Source: CAYSCX01 sp964429575 (GTDB taxonomy: Bacteria; Desulfobacterota; Binatia; Binatales; Binataceae). Taken from it: a stretch of 18,915 bases of DNA. The notes under the pieces are model-generated. The model saw only the letters and a program-made list of their open reading frames with translations, was not told the origin of the DNA and ran no database searches. Location of the stretch: contig CAYSCX010000040.1 of the NCBI GenBank assembly GCA_964429575.1, positions 1 to 18,915 of the forward strand. The letters are read 5' to 3'. This document shows positions 1 to 7,678 of the stretch, one piece after another; the first letter of the stretch is position 1; every line of letters starts with the position of its first letter. The position numbers were made by a program, and so were the translations under genes.

Positions 1-297
1 CGGGCCGCACGCCGCGCCGGTGCAAGCGGCGTGTGGTGGCGGTCGTTATTTCTGAAACCGTCCGCTGCGCGACACTTCGTGCCGTTCATCGGAAAGCACT
101 TCCCGGAACTCGCAGAACGGATCGACCAATTCTACGGGCGGTCCACCTACGCGCCGCGAAGCTACGACGACAAATTGCGCGAAGTGTTCGATCGGCTCCG
201 GCGGAAATACGGATTCGCGACGACGCGCGAGGTGGAAACCGAAGAGGGCCCGCGCGTCGCGCCGCCCGCGACGCAACTCAGCTTCGCGATTGATTAG
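1..297 (+). CDS. Radical SAM family protein, C-terminal fragment (5' end outside window)
   Basis: The reading frame is open from base 1 and stops at TAG 295-297, leaving 98 C-terminal residues. The segment containing HFVPFIGKHFPEL, YGRSTYAPRSY and LRRKYGF resembles the C-terminal tail of SplB-like/Rv2578c-type radical SAM proteins, where a His-x-x-Pro-Glu-Leu stretch is followed by a Tyr-Gly-Arg...Tyr-Ala-Pro motif and a basic helix. The cluster-binding CxxxCxxC motif and SAM domain would lie upstream and cannot be seen, so the reaction is unknown. The gene converges with the tRNA-Leu/secG operon. The family call comes from recalled tail motifs alone and is moderately secure; a full-length gene extending to the left is expected. 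Confidence 0.6.
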   Translation, partial: RAARRAGASGVWWRSLFLKPSAARHFVPFIGKHFPELAERIDQFYGRSTYAPRSYDDKLREVFDRLRRKYGFATTREVETEEGPRVAPPATQLSFAID

Positions 298-393
298 CGG
301 CGGTTGCACCCGCGCCGGGGATGCGACCAGCAGTTTGCCGCGCCAAATTTCAACCGCGGTCAAATTCTGTCGAACCGGAACTTGCGAGAGTGA

Positions 394-476
394 TGCGCGG
401 GGCGGGATTTGAACCCGCACGGTATTTCTACCACCAGCCCCTCAAACTGGCGTGTCTGCCGTTCCACCACCCGCGC
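394..476 (-). tRNA. tRNA-Leu, anticodon GAG
   Basis: Read on the minus strand, the 83-nt sequence folds as a class II tRNA. It has a 7-bp acceptor stem (GCGCGGG/CCCGCGC), a D-stem GTG/CAC, an anticodon stem CCAGT/GCTGG with loop TTGAGGG (anticodon GAG, codon CTC), a long variable arm with a GGTA/TACC stem, and a T-stem GCGGG/CCCGC around TTCAAAT. The discriminator base is A, as expected for leucine. The 3' CCA is not encoded and would be added after transcription. It lies 57 nt downstream of secG on the same strand and probably shares its transcript. E. coli has the same order: its GAG tRNA-Leu gene (leuU) follows secG. Confidence 0.95.
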
Positions 477-533
477 ACATCACGCAATCCAATCATGCCG
501 CTCGCGAGGGGTTCGCGGCGGCGTCCGCGCACG

Positions 534-905
534 TCACTTTGTCGCCGGCGCCTGGGCGGGCGGAGCCGGTGCTGGTTCGGGGAACACCAGCGGAGCCGGA
601 GTTGCGCCTGCGCCACCACCAGCGGGTGAAGGCGCGGCGGCGCCTGCGGCAGGGCGATCAAAGATGCTGCCAGTCGCGCGTTGCGTCGAGGCGTACGCCA
701 GGTAGATCGAGGTCGCGAAAAATATCACGGCGAGTGCCGCTGTCGCCCGGGTGAGGGCATTGCCCGCGCCGCGCGCGCCGAACAGAGTCTGGCTCGAGCC
801 GCCGAATACGGCGCCGATGTCCGCGCCCTTGCCGCGCTGGAGCAGGATCACGATTACCAGCGCGATACATGCGAGCACGTGCACAGCGATGACCAGCGAA
901 ACCAT
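534..905 (-). CDS. secG: Protein-export membrane protein SecG
   Basis: SecG is the small accessory subunit of the SecYEG channel in the inner membrane and helps SecA-driven translocation. The 123-residue product has two hydrophobic segments (about residues 3-22 and 50-71). They are separated by the family loop QRGKGADIGAVFGGSSQTLF (about 23-42). A Pro/Ala-rich tail (from about 85) is longer than the minimal family member and probably cytoplasmic or periplasmic filler. The ATG at 905 is preceded by an AGGA ribosome site and sits 12 nt after the tpiA stop, so it is likely co-transcribed with gap-pgk-tpiA. The tRNA-Leu follows. Identification is firm from the loop motif and context. Confidence 0.93.
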   Translation of the reverse strand: MVSLVIAVHVLACIALVIVILLQRGKGADIGAVFGGSSQTLFGARGAGNALTRATAALAVIFFATSIYLAYASTQRATGSIFDRPAAGAAAPSPAGGGAGATPAPLVFPEPAPAPPAQAPATK

Positions 906-917
906 TTGCGTCCTGCT

Positions 918-1691
918 TTACCCGGCCTGCGAACGCGCGATGCGCACGAACGAGTCGGCCTTCAAGCTTGCCCCGCCGACCAAAGCCCCGTCAATATCGG
1001 GTCTCGTCAGTAGCGAGTCAACGTTGTCCGGCGTGACGCTACCGCCATAAATGACTCGCATTCCAAGGGCGGTCGCCGCGCCGAAACGGACGCTGAGCGC
1101 CGCGCGGATCGCGCCGTGGACTTCCTGGGCCTGGTCGGGCGTGGCGTTGCGGCCGGTGCCGATTGCCCATACCGGCTCGTAGGCGAGTGAAACGCGTTTC
1201 GCATCCTCCGGCTCGACGCCCTCGAATCCTTGCTGCAGCTGGTCGAGCACGATTTCGACCGAGCGGCCGCGATCGCGTTCGTCCTCGGTTTCGCCGACAC
1301 ACAGGATGGGCTCGATTCGGTGTCGCAGTGCCGCATGCACCTTTTTGTTGATCGAATCGTTTGGCTCGCGAAACAGGTGGCGCCGCTCGGAGTGGCCGAG
1401 AATCACGTACGCGACGCCGAACGGCTTCAGCATCAGCGGCGACACCTCACCGGTGAACGCGCCCTTGTCCTCGTAGTGCATGTTCTGCGCGCCAAGCGCG
1501 ATCGACGAACCCGCCAGAGCCTGCGATACCGCGGGAATGAGCACGGGCGCGGGCGCGATCATGAGGTCGCGGTCGCGCGCGAGCACGGCGGCGTCGCAAT
1601 CGAGGTCCATACGAATCGCCGCAACCAGTGCACGCGCTTCGTTCGCCGTCAGGTTGGTCTTCCAGTTGCCCGCGATGAGTTTCCGTCGCAT
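918..1691 (-). CDS. tpiA: Triosephosphate isomerase
   Basis: Interconverts dihydroxyacetone phosphate and glyceraldehyde-3-phosphate in the cytoplasm. The 257-residue product is a normal length TIM barrel with all catalytic landmarks: N9 and K11 in GNWKTN, the electrophilic H100 in ILGHSERR, the base E172 in YEPVWAIGTG (its flexible loop 6 follows), and the phosphate-binding GGSV and GALVGGASL motifs near the C-terminus. The ATG at 1691 was chosen because it gives the standard N-terminus and has GAGGAA about 8 nt upstream. A longer open frame reaches into pgk, but that extension has no homology character. It lies 50 nt after pgk in the same operon. Confidence 0.97.
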   Translation of the reverse strand: MRRKLIAGNWKTNLTANEARALVAAIRMDLDCDAAVLARDRDLMIAPAPVLIPAVSQALAGSSIALGAQNMHYEDKGAFTGEVSPLMLKPFGVAYVILGHSERRHLFREPNDSINKKVHAALRHRIEPILCVGETEDERDRGRSVEIVLDQLQQGFEGVEPEDAKRVSLAYEPVWAIGTGRNATPDQAQEVHGAIRAALSVRFGAATALGMRVIYGGSVTPDNVDSLLTRPDIDGALVGGASLKADSFVRIARSQAG

Positions 1692-1741
1692 CGGCACATT
1701 CCTCAGTGTTGCAGTTTGCGTGGACTCCGCGGCCGGTCGAG

Positions 1742-2914
1742 CTACTGTTCGAGCGACTTTACACCCGGCAGCTCGCGCCCTTCGAGATACTCCAGGGTTG
1801 CACCGCCGCCAGTCGAAATGTGGGTGAAGCGCGACGCCCACGGATGATTCGCCAGCGCCGCGGCTGTATCGCCGCCGCCAATGAGAGTCGTCGCACCGTC
1901 GAGCCGCGACAGAGCTTCGCCGACCTTGAGCGTGCCATTGGCGAATTGTGGCTTCTCGAACAGACCAAGCGGTCCGTTCCACACCACGGTCTTCGCGGTC
2001 GCGAACGCCGCTATGAACTCATCGATGGTGCGCGGCCCGATGTCGAGTCCGATCTTGGCCGGCGAGATCTGCGAGACGATTTCGCCCTGCTCGTCGTCAA
2101 CCGAGTTCGCGACCACGTGATCGGTTGGCAACAGGATGCGTACGCGTTTGCGGTCGGCTTCAGACATCAGCTCGCCGGCGAGTTCCAACTTATCGTCCTC
2201 TACGCGCGACTGTCCGACTTCGATTCTGCGCGCCTTCAGAAACGTGTATGCCATCGCTCCGCCGATCAGAATCGCATCGACCTTGGGCAGTAGGTTGCGG
2301 ATGACGCCGATCTTGTCAGATACCTTGGCGCCGCCGAGGATCGCGACGTACGGACGCGCCGGATTTTCGGTGACCGCGCGCAGCGCATCGAGCTCGCGCA
2401 TCATCAGGAAGCCCGCAGCGTGTTCGGGCAAATAGCGCACCACCCCGACCGTGGATGCGTGCGCGCGGTGCGCGGCGCCGAAGGCGTCATTGACGTACGC
2501 TTGTTTGCCGCGCGCGAGTTCGTGCGCGAAGTCGCGATCGTTGGCCTCCTCCTCGCGATGAAACCGCAAATTCTCGAGCAGCAGCGCGTCGCCGGGGCCG
2601 AGATTTTCGACCATGCGGCCGGTGACGTCACCGACGCAGTCGGGCGCAAGCTTAACCCTGCGCGCGAGCACCTCGGTCAGATATTCCGCGACCGGCTTGA
2701 GGCTCAAGTCGGGCGTGCGCTCCTTGGGCCTGCCGAGATGCGAGCACAGCACCGCCGCGCCGCCTTCGGCGAGTATGTATCGAATCGTTTTGAGACTCGC
2801 GTCGATGCGCGCGGGATCGCTGATCTTGCCGCCGCTGAGCGGCACATTGAAGTCGCATCGAACCAAGACCTTCTTGCCCTTGAGGCCAAGGCTGGTGATC
2901 GAACGAAGCGGCAT
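1742..2914 (-). CDS. pgk: Phosphoglycerate kinase
   Basis: Transfers the acyl phosphate of 1,3-bisphosphoglycerate to ADP, giving ATP and 3-phosphoglycerate. The 390-residue length is standard. Visible motifs in order are RCDFNVP (19-25) and HLGRPK (59-64) of the 3-phosphoglycerate-binding N-domain, ENLRFH (114-119), the GGAKVSDK segment (194-201), and the nucleotide-binding C-domain with GGGDTAAA (347-354) and STGGGATLEYLEG (367-379). The ATG at 2914 lies 32 nt after the gap stop. No strong Shine-Dalgarno is seen, so translational coupling to gap is plausible. It is the second gene of the gap-pgk-tpiA-secG operon. Nothing is missing or unusual. Confidence 0.97.
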   Translation of the reverse strand: MPLRSITSLGLKGKKVLVRCDFNVPLSGGKISDPARIDASLKTIRYILAEGGAAVLCSHLGRPKERTPDLSLKPVAEYLTEVLARRVKLAPDCVGDVTGRMVENLGPGDALLLENLRFHREEEANDRDFAHELARGKQAYVNDAFGAAHRAHASTVGVVRYLPEHAAGFLMMRELDALRAVTENPARPYVAILGGAKVSDKIGVIRNLLPKVDAILIGGAMAYTFLKARRIEVGQSRVEDDKLELAGELMSEADRKRVRILLPTDHVVANSVDDEQGEIVSQISPAKIGLDIGPRTIDEFIAAFATAKTVVWNGPLGLFEKPQFANGTLKVGEALSRLDGATTLIGGGDTAAALANHPWASRFTHISTGGGATLEYLEGRELPGVKSLEQ

Positions 2915-2946
2915 CAGCTAAGCCGCAAATCGGCGGAACGCAACCA

Positions 2947-3951
2947 CTACAGCCGCGCTGCGATATAGGCCGTGATGTCGGCCAGACGGTTCGAGTAGCC
3001 CCACTCGTTATCGTACCACGAGAAGATCTTTGCGAGGCGCTTGTCGAGAACCTTGGTAAGCGGCGCATCGAAGATCGAGGAGTGTGAATCGCCGATGAAG
3101 TCGCTCGACACCAGCGGCTCCTCGACATAGGCGAGCACGCCTTTGAGGCTTCCCTGGGCGGCTGCCTTCATCGCGGCGTTGATCGCCTTCTCATCGCAGT
3201 CGCGCTCGGTGACCACCGCGAGATCGACCACCGACACATTGAAGGTCGGCACGCGCACCGCGATGCCGTCGAGCTTGCCTTTGAGCATCGGCAGCACGAG
3301 ACCGATTGCACGTGCCGCTCCGGTCGAGGTTGGAATCATCGAAATCGCGGCGGCGCGTGCGCGCCGGAGGTCCTTGTGCGGGCCGTCCTGAAGATTCTGA
3401 TCGGACGTATATGAATGAATGGTCGTCATCAGGCCGTGCGCGATGCCGAAATTCTCATGCAGCACCTTCGCCACGGGCGCGAGGCAGTTGGTGGTGCATG
3501 ACGCGTTGGAAACCACGTCGTGCTGCTTGGGATCGTAGGTGTTTTCATTTACTCCCAGGCACAGCGTCGCATCCGCGCCGTCGGCGGGAGCGCTGATGAC
3601 GACTTTCTTCGCGCCGGCCTGGAGGTGCAGGGCCGCCTTGTCGCGTGCGGTGAACAGTCCGGTCGATTCGACGACCACCTGCACGCCGAGCTGCTTCCAC
3701 GGGAGCTTCGCGGGGTCGCGCTCCGCCAGCACCTTCACCGCCCGCCCGTCGATCGCAATCGAATCGCCTTCGACCTTGACCTGTTGGGAAAGGGAGCGAT
3801 GAATCGAGTCGTGTTTGAGCAGATGGGCGAGGGTTATAGCGTCGGTAATGTCGTTGACGGCGACGACTTCGAGTTGGGGGTTATCAAGCGCCGCGCGCAT
3901 GAACATGCGCCCGATACGGCCGAAGCCATTGATGCCGATCTTGGTTGCCAC
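2947..3951 (-). CDS. gap: Glyceraldehyde-3-phosphate dehydrogenase, type I (NAD-type)
   Basis: Oxidises glyceraldehyde-3-phosphate to 1,3-bisphosphoglycerate. The 334-residue product has the Rossmann motif INGFGRIGR (7-15), Asp34 in AVNDITD, which is usually associated with NAD preference, the catalytic Cys152 in SNASCTTNCLAP, and the general base His179 in TIHSYTSDQ. The start is GTG at 3951, preceded by GGAGGA about 8 nt upstream, a strong ribosome site that fixes it. It leads the minus-strand glycolytic operon and is divergent from tolQ. The enzyme can run in either direction in the cell; the presence of pgk and tpiA beside it supports a central glycolytic or gluconeogenic role. Confidence 0.97.
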   Translation of the reverse strand: MATKIGINGFGRIGRMFMRAALDNPQLEVVAVNDITDAITLAHLLKHDSIHRSLSQQVKVEGDSIAIDGRAVKVLAERDPAKLPWKQLGVQVVVESTGLFTARDKAALHLQAGAKKVVISAPADGADATLCLGVNENTYDPKQHDVVSNASCTTNCLAPVAKVLHENFGIAHGLMTTIHSYTSDQNLQDGPHKDLRRARAAAISMIPTSTGAARAIGLVLPMLKGKLDGIAVRVPTFNVSVVDLAVVTERDCDEKAINAAMKAAAQGSLKGVLAYVEEPLVSSDFIGDSHSSIFDAPLTKVLDKRLAKIFSWYDNEWGYSNRLADITAYIAARL

Positions 3952-3999
3952 TTGCAGGATCCTCCGTGACGGGCCCGTACCGGCGCGGGTGAATCGAAC

Positions 4000-4027
4000 C
4001 TTAGAAAACAGCCGGAGCGTGATTCAA
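4000..4027 (-). promoter_or_regulatory. Candidate promoter for the gap operon
   Basis: On the minus strand, TTGAAT (4027-4022) and TCTAAG (4005-4000) are separated by 16 nt and lie about 50 nt upstream of the gap GTG. Each hexamer matches 4 of 6 positions of the sigma-70 consensus. This is the best pair in the 198-nt divergent spacer on this strand, but it is not strong and rests on motif reading only. Confidence 0.3.
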
Positions 4028-4090
4028 CCACCACGCTACCATAATTTCGCTGACAGTAGTCGGAGCGCTGTGCGATCGGTGGCAGCGTAT

Positions 4091-4119
4091 GGTCTTGCTT
4101 CCGTGCAAACCCGTATAAT
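4091..4119 (+). promoter_or_regulatory. Candidate promoter for the tol-pal operon (consensus -10)
   Basis: A perfect TATAAT lies at 4114-4119, 30 nt before the tolQ ATG, in DNA that is otherwise very GC-rich. A transcription start near 4125-4127 would leave a leader of about 25 nt. The -35 is weak: hexamers at the right distance (4091-4096) do not match TTGACA well, so an activator or extended contacts may be involved. Confidence 0.5.
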
Positions 4120-4149
4120 GTCGGAGCACTCGATCGATACAGCGAGAAT

Positions 4150-4863
4150 ATGCTCGAAGAGTTGGGCGGCCCGGGTGGTCTGGGCGTGATGGGGTTGCTT
4201 AGGGGGACCGGGCCGGTCGTCACGGTCGTTCTCTGGATCCTGATTGCGTTCTCAATCGTCAGTTGGGGCATCATCCTGTACAAGCTGGTGCAGATCTCGC
4301 GCGCGCGCCGCGAATCTGAACGTTTCATCGGAATATTCTGGGAGTCGAAGAATCTTGCGACCATCCACTCCGCCAGCGTGGGACTGGTGCGAAGCCCGGT
4401 TGCGCAAGTATTTCGCGCGGGTTACCAGGAACTATTGCAACTGACGCGCGCGAAGCGTCAGGCGGTCGGAGCGGAAGGCGGATTCTCAACCGATCTGGGC
4501 GGGGTGGACAACGTCGCGCGCGCGATGAAGCGGCAGGTGAACGTTGAATTGACCAAGCTGGAGGCCGGCAATACGGTCCTGGCAACTACTGGTTCGACGT
4601 GCCCGTTCATCGGGCTGTTCGGAACGGTGTGGGGAATCATGACCGCATTCCTGGCGCTGTCGGCTGCGCATTCGTCGAACATCCAGGCGGTGGCGCCGGG
4701 AATCGCGGAGGCCCTGATCGCCACCGCGATCGGGCTTGCGGCCGCGATTCCGGCGCAAGTCTTCTACAATTACCTGACGGCGCGCGTTCACGTGCTTGCA
4801 ACGGAGATGGATAATTTTATCTCCGAATTTCTGAATATCGCCGAACGTCATTTCCTGTCGTAA
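4150..4863 (+). CDS. tolQ: TolQ/ExbB-family proton channel protein
   Basis: Inner-membrane motor subunit that with TolR uses the proton motive force to energise TolA for outer-membrane constriction. The 237-residue product shows three membrane segments at about 22-44, 142-165 and 183-206, with a large cytoplasmic loop between the first two, as in TolQ. The family signature GSTCPFIGLFGTVWGIM lies at about 148-164, and GIAEALIATAIGLAAAIPA begins the third segment. The ATG at 4150 has only a weak GCGAG ahead of it. It opens the tol-pal operon, 18 nt before tolR. ExbB would be the alternative, but tolB, pal and cpoB downstream settle the Tol assignment. Confidence 0.93.
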   Translation: MLEELGGPGGLGVMGLLRGTGPVVTVVLWILIAFSIVSWGIILYKLVQISRARRESERFIGIFWESKNLATIHSASVGLVRSPVAQVFRAGYQELLQLTRAKRQAVGAEGGFSTDLGGVDNVARAMKRQVNVELTKLEAGNTVLATTGSTCPFIGLFGTVWGIMTAFLALSAAHSSNIQAVAPGIAEALIATAIGLAAAIPAQVFYNYLTARVHVLATEMDNFISEFLNIAERHFLS

Positions 4864-4881
4864 GCGGTTGATCGGTTCGCG

Positions 4882-5343
4882 ATGGCAGCAGAGGAAAGAA
4901 GGCGCGGGCAGCTTGTATCGCAGATCAACGTCACGCCGCTGGTGGACGTGATGCTGGTGCTGCTGGTTATCTTCATGGTCACCGCTCCGATCATCCAGCA
5001 GGGCGTGCAATTGAACCTGCCCAAGGTCAAGGCCGCTCCGCTTCCGGGCAGCGAGCAGCAATTCGTGGTCTCGATCACCAAGGGCGGCGAGGTTTATTTG
5101 AACGACCGCAAGCTCACCCGCGGCGAACTAACCGGCAAGCTCATCGCGATCGCGCGCGAGCGTCCCGACCGCCAGATATTCGTGCGCGCAGATGAGAAGG
5201 TCGAGTACGGCCAGGTCATTCGAACGATGGCGGCGATCAAGGCAGCGGGCATCGAAAACGTCGGGATGGTGACCGGAATGCCGACCGCCTCCGATGAATC
5301 CACCGGCACGGAGTCTTCCGCGCGTGCCACCACCAAGCCATAA
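4882..5343 (+). CDS. tolR: TolR/ExbD-family biopolymer transport protein
   Basis: Partner of TolQ in the proton-driven inner-membrane motor. The 153-residue product has a short cytoplasmic N-terminus and one membrane helix at about 19-37. The helix carries the conserved proton-path Asp22 in VTPLVDVMLVLLVIF. A periplasmic domain follows (about 40-135), and a Ser/Thr-rich tail extends beyond the usual end. The ATG at 4882 has GCGATGG context without a clear Shine-Dalgarno. Its final 50 nt overlap the start of tolA if the first ATG of tolA is used, so the tail may be present mainly because the DNA is shared. Confidence 0.92.
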   Translation: MAAEERRRGQLVSQINVTPLVDVMLVLLVIFMVTAPIIQQGVQLNLPKVKAAPLPGSEQQFVVSITKGGEVYLNDRKLTRGELTGKLIAIARERPDRQIFVRADEKVEYGQVIRTMAAIKAAGIENVGMVTGMPTASDESTGTESSARATTKP

Positions 5344-6274
5344 CGGCGGCGACGGGACGCCGCGTTCGGGATACGCAGCGGCGATCGGCATCTCCGCGAT
5401 CGCGCACGCGGCCGTCTTTGTTGCTGCGTTCCTCGTAGCGCCGCTCTACTTAACGAGCGCCGGCAGCGCGCCGCCGTCGTACACCGTCAAGCTTGTTGAC
5501 GACATCCCCGCCGGAAATCTGGGCACGCACATCGCAGCGAGCGCCCATGAGCCTCACAAGCCCGAGACCGCGAAACCGAAGGATGAGGAGCCGCAGGTTG
5601 GCAAGGAGGCTCCGCCTCCAGCGGACGACCAGGACGCGATTGCGCTCGCCTCGAGCGCCAGTCCGACCCCAAGCCCCGAGGCAACTCCGAAATCGACGCC
5701 GACGGCTGCGCCGACTCCCAAGGCGACGAAAACGCCCGCACCGAAACCATCGCCGAAGCCCAGCCCCAAGGCGGAAAAAACTCCGAGCGTCGAGCAGCAG
5801 CTCGCCAAACTGCGTGAACAAATGCTCGCCGAACACCTGAAGGAGACGAAGAAGCGCAAGCCGAGCGGCGAAAGCGGCACGGGTGAAAAGGCAAGCGGAG
5901 GCGGTCCGGCCGCGGCGGATGTCGCGATGACGGGCACCGGTGCGGGAATCGGATCGGGCGCCGGCAGCGCCGGCATTCAACAGGACCTCGATTTTCTGCT
6001 CTACTATCGGGCGGTGCAGGAGCGAATTAAGGAGGCGTGGGTGTTTTCCGGCGGCTCGCCCGACCTGACTACGACCGTGAACTTCGCGATCGCTCCCGAC
6101 GGGAAGCTGACGGGCGTGAAGCTGTCGCAGAGTTCGCATGACGCAGCGTTCGACGATTCCGTGCTTCGTGCGATCAAGCGCGCGGCGCCCTTCCCGCCGC
6201 CGCCCGAGAAGTTCCGGCCGGAGTTCGAAGGCGGGATCGAGGCGCTCTTCAAGCTCGGCGAGCTCAAGTCTTAG
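5294..6274 (+). CDS. tolA: TolA-like protein with TonB C-terminal domain
   Basis: Periplasm-spanning link between the TolQR motor and TolB/Pal. The 326-residue product has a cytoplasmic N-terminus, one membrane anchor at about 28-50, and a Pro/Lys/Thr-rich extended stretch (about 87-163). A short charged helix follows (about 165-187), then a Gly/Ala-rich linker (about 192-228) and a TonB-type C-terminal domain (about 235-320) with FLLYYRAVQERIKEAW and TVNFAIAPDGKL. The spacer is Pro-rich rather than the long Ala/Lys/Glu helix of E. coli TolA. The start is uncertain: ATG 5294 overlaps tolR by 50 nt, while GTG 5324 has an ACGGAG ahead of it and overlaps by 20 nt. Operon position favours TolA over TonB. 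Confidence 0.82.
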   Translation: MNPPARSLPRVPPPSHNGGDGTPRSGYAAAIGISAIAHAAVFVAAFLVAPLYLTSAGSAPPSYTVKLVDDIPAGNLGTHIAASAHEPHKPETAKPKDEEPQVGKEAPPPADDQDAIALASSASPTPSPEATPKSTPTAAPTPKATKTPAPKPSPKPSPKAEKTPSVEQQLAKLREQMLAEHLKETKKRKPSGESGTGEKASGGGPAAADVAMTGTGAGIGSGAGSAGIQQDLDFLLYYRAVQERIKEAWVFSGGSPDLTTTVNFAIAPDGKLTGVKLSQSSHDAAFDDSVLRAIKRAAPFPPPPEKFRPEFEGGIEALFKLGELKS

Positions 6275-6355
6275 CGCACGCACGCGCGGTGTGGTGCGGC
6301 GCAGGCGGCGGGGTGTGACGGTGGCGGACACGGATAGTCCTCTCCCGGAGTTTTC

Positions 6356-7678
6356 ATGATCAGATATGTTTCGCTGATTGCCGCCGCTCTGCTCGCGGCG
6401 TCTTCGATCTTCGCGGCGAACGTCAACGCGCAGATCAAGATGGAGATCATCGGCCCGGGTTCGACGCTCAGTGCGATCGCGGTCTCGGACCTCAAGAACC
6501 TAGGCGGCGCCGAGAGCCAACCACTTTCATCCGCCTTCACATCGACGCTGGTCCGCAACCTCGAGCTTTCGGGCTACTTCCGCATCGTCGATCCAGCAGC
6601 GTACATCGAAGATCCACAGCAGTCGGGTTACGAGCTTGGCCAATTCAACTTCGCCAACTGGAGCGTGATCAACACCGTTTTCCTGGTGAAGGGCGCAGTT
6701 CGGCAGGAGGGCGCGAACGTGACGCTGACGACGTTTCTGTACGACGTCGCGCAGCAGCGCCGAATGATGGGGAAGCAGTACACCGGCGGCGCGCGTGACG
6801 TCCCGCGCATGGCGCGGCGATTCGCTGATGCGATTCTCGAGGCGGCGACGGGAGTGCGCGGCCCGTTCGACTCCAAGCTCGCGTTCGTGTCGACCCGCGG
6901 TGGCCGGTTCAAGGAAATTTACACGCAATCAATCGACGGCCAGGACCTCTTCAAGCTCACCGACAACAAGACGATCAACTTGTTTCCGTCGTGGGACCAC
7001 AATGGGACCGAGCTGCTCTATCTTTCGTACAAATCGGGCGACCCGATGCTGTATCTCGCCAACCTCAACCGGCGCATCGAGACGCGGCTGCCGTCGCAGC
7101 GCGGGCGCGTGATCGGAGGCGCGATATCGCCGGACGGCAATCGCATTGTCGCGGCGGTCGAGCGCGATGGCTACACGAATTTGTACCTGCTCGATCGCGA
7201 CGGCCATGAGCTGCGCACACTGACCGAGACGCGATCGATCAATGTCGGGCCGGCATTCTCGCCCGACGGCAGGATGGTCGCATTCACGTCGGATCGCTCG
7301 GGCACGCCGCAGATCTGGGTGATGCCAATGGACGGCGCCGCGTCCCGGCGGCTCACGTACGCAGGCAACTACAACACCACGCCCAAATTCTCGCCCAAGG
7401 GCGAACGGATCGCGTACCAGAGCCGCGAAGGCGGCCGTTTTGAAATCTACTCGATCGCAGTGGGCGGCGAGAAACCGGTGCGGATGACCGACGGAGCCGG
7501 TTCCAACCAGGCACCGAGCTGGTCGCCCGACGGCCGTTACATTGCGTTCAGTTCGAATCGAGCCGGGCGTCCGCGGGTCTATCTATTGCAGGTGGCGACC
7601 GGCAAAATAATTTCAGCGCTGACGGAGGGTAAGGGCGATGACACGTCTCCCGCATGGTCGTGGTGGTTGGGTGATTAG
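6356..7678 (+). CDS. tolB: Tol-Pal system translocation protein TolB
   Basis: Periplasmic protein that binds Pal and TolA in the Tol-Pal envelope system. The 440-residue product starts with a cleavable signal peptide (about 1-25, after AANVNA), then an N-terminal mixed domain (about 28-155). A six-bladed beta-propeller follows (about 165-440), marked by repeated motifs of the form FSPDGRMVAFTSDRSG, FSPKGERIAYQSREGG and WSPDGRYIAFSSNRAG. The ATG at 6356 has CGGAG 5 nt upstream. It lies 81 nt after tolA with no evident terminator. Its last 41 nt overlap the start of pal. Length and repeats are normal. Confidence 0.96.
   Translation: MIRYVSLIAAALLAASSIFAANVNAQIKMEIIGPGSTLSAIAVSDLKNLGGAESQPLSSAFTSTLVRNLELSGYFRIVDPAAYIEDPQQSGYELGQFNFANWSVINTVFLVKGAVRQEGANVTLTTFLYDVAQQRRMMGKQYTGGARDVPRMARRFADAILEAATGVRGPFDSKLAFVSTRGGRFKEIYTQSIDGQDLFKLTDNKTINLFPSWDHNGTELLYLSYKSGDPMLYLANLNRRIETRLPSQRGRVIGGAISPDGNRIVAAVERDGYTNLYLLDRDGHELRTLTETRSINVGPAFSPDGRMVAFTSDRSGTPQIWVMPMDGAASRRLTYAGNYNTTPKFSPKGERIAYQSREGGRFEIYSIAVGGEKPVRMTDGAGSNQAPSWSPDGRYIAFSSNRAGRPRVYLLQVATGKIISALTEGKGDDTSPAWSWWLGD

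Noticed and set aside
297..393. Terminator or small RNA between the radical SAM gene and tRNA-Leu
   Set aside because: Only an 8-base ACCGCGGT palindrome and loose complementarity were seen, not enough to support a named feature.
1692..1982. N-terminal extension of tpiA by 97 codons
   Set aside because: It reads into pgk in another frame, lacks family similarity, and ATG 1691 has a good GAGGAA ribosome site and the standard TPI N-terminus.
5554..5780. Tandem DNA repeat in tolA
   Set aside because: The Pro/Lys/Thr/Ser-rich spacer is low-complexity protein sequence with varied codons, not an array of identical DNA units.
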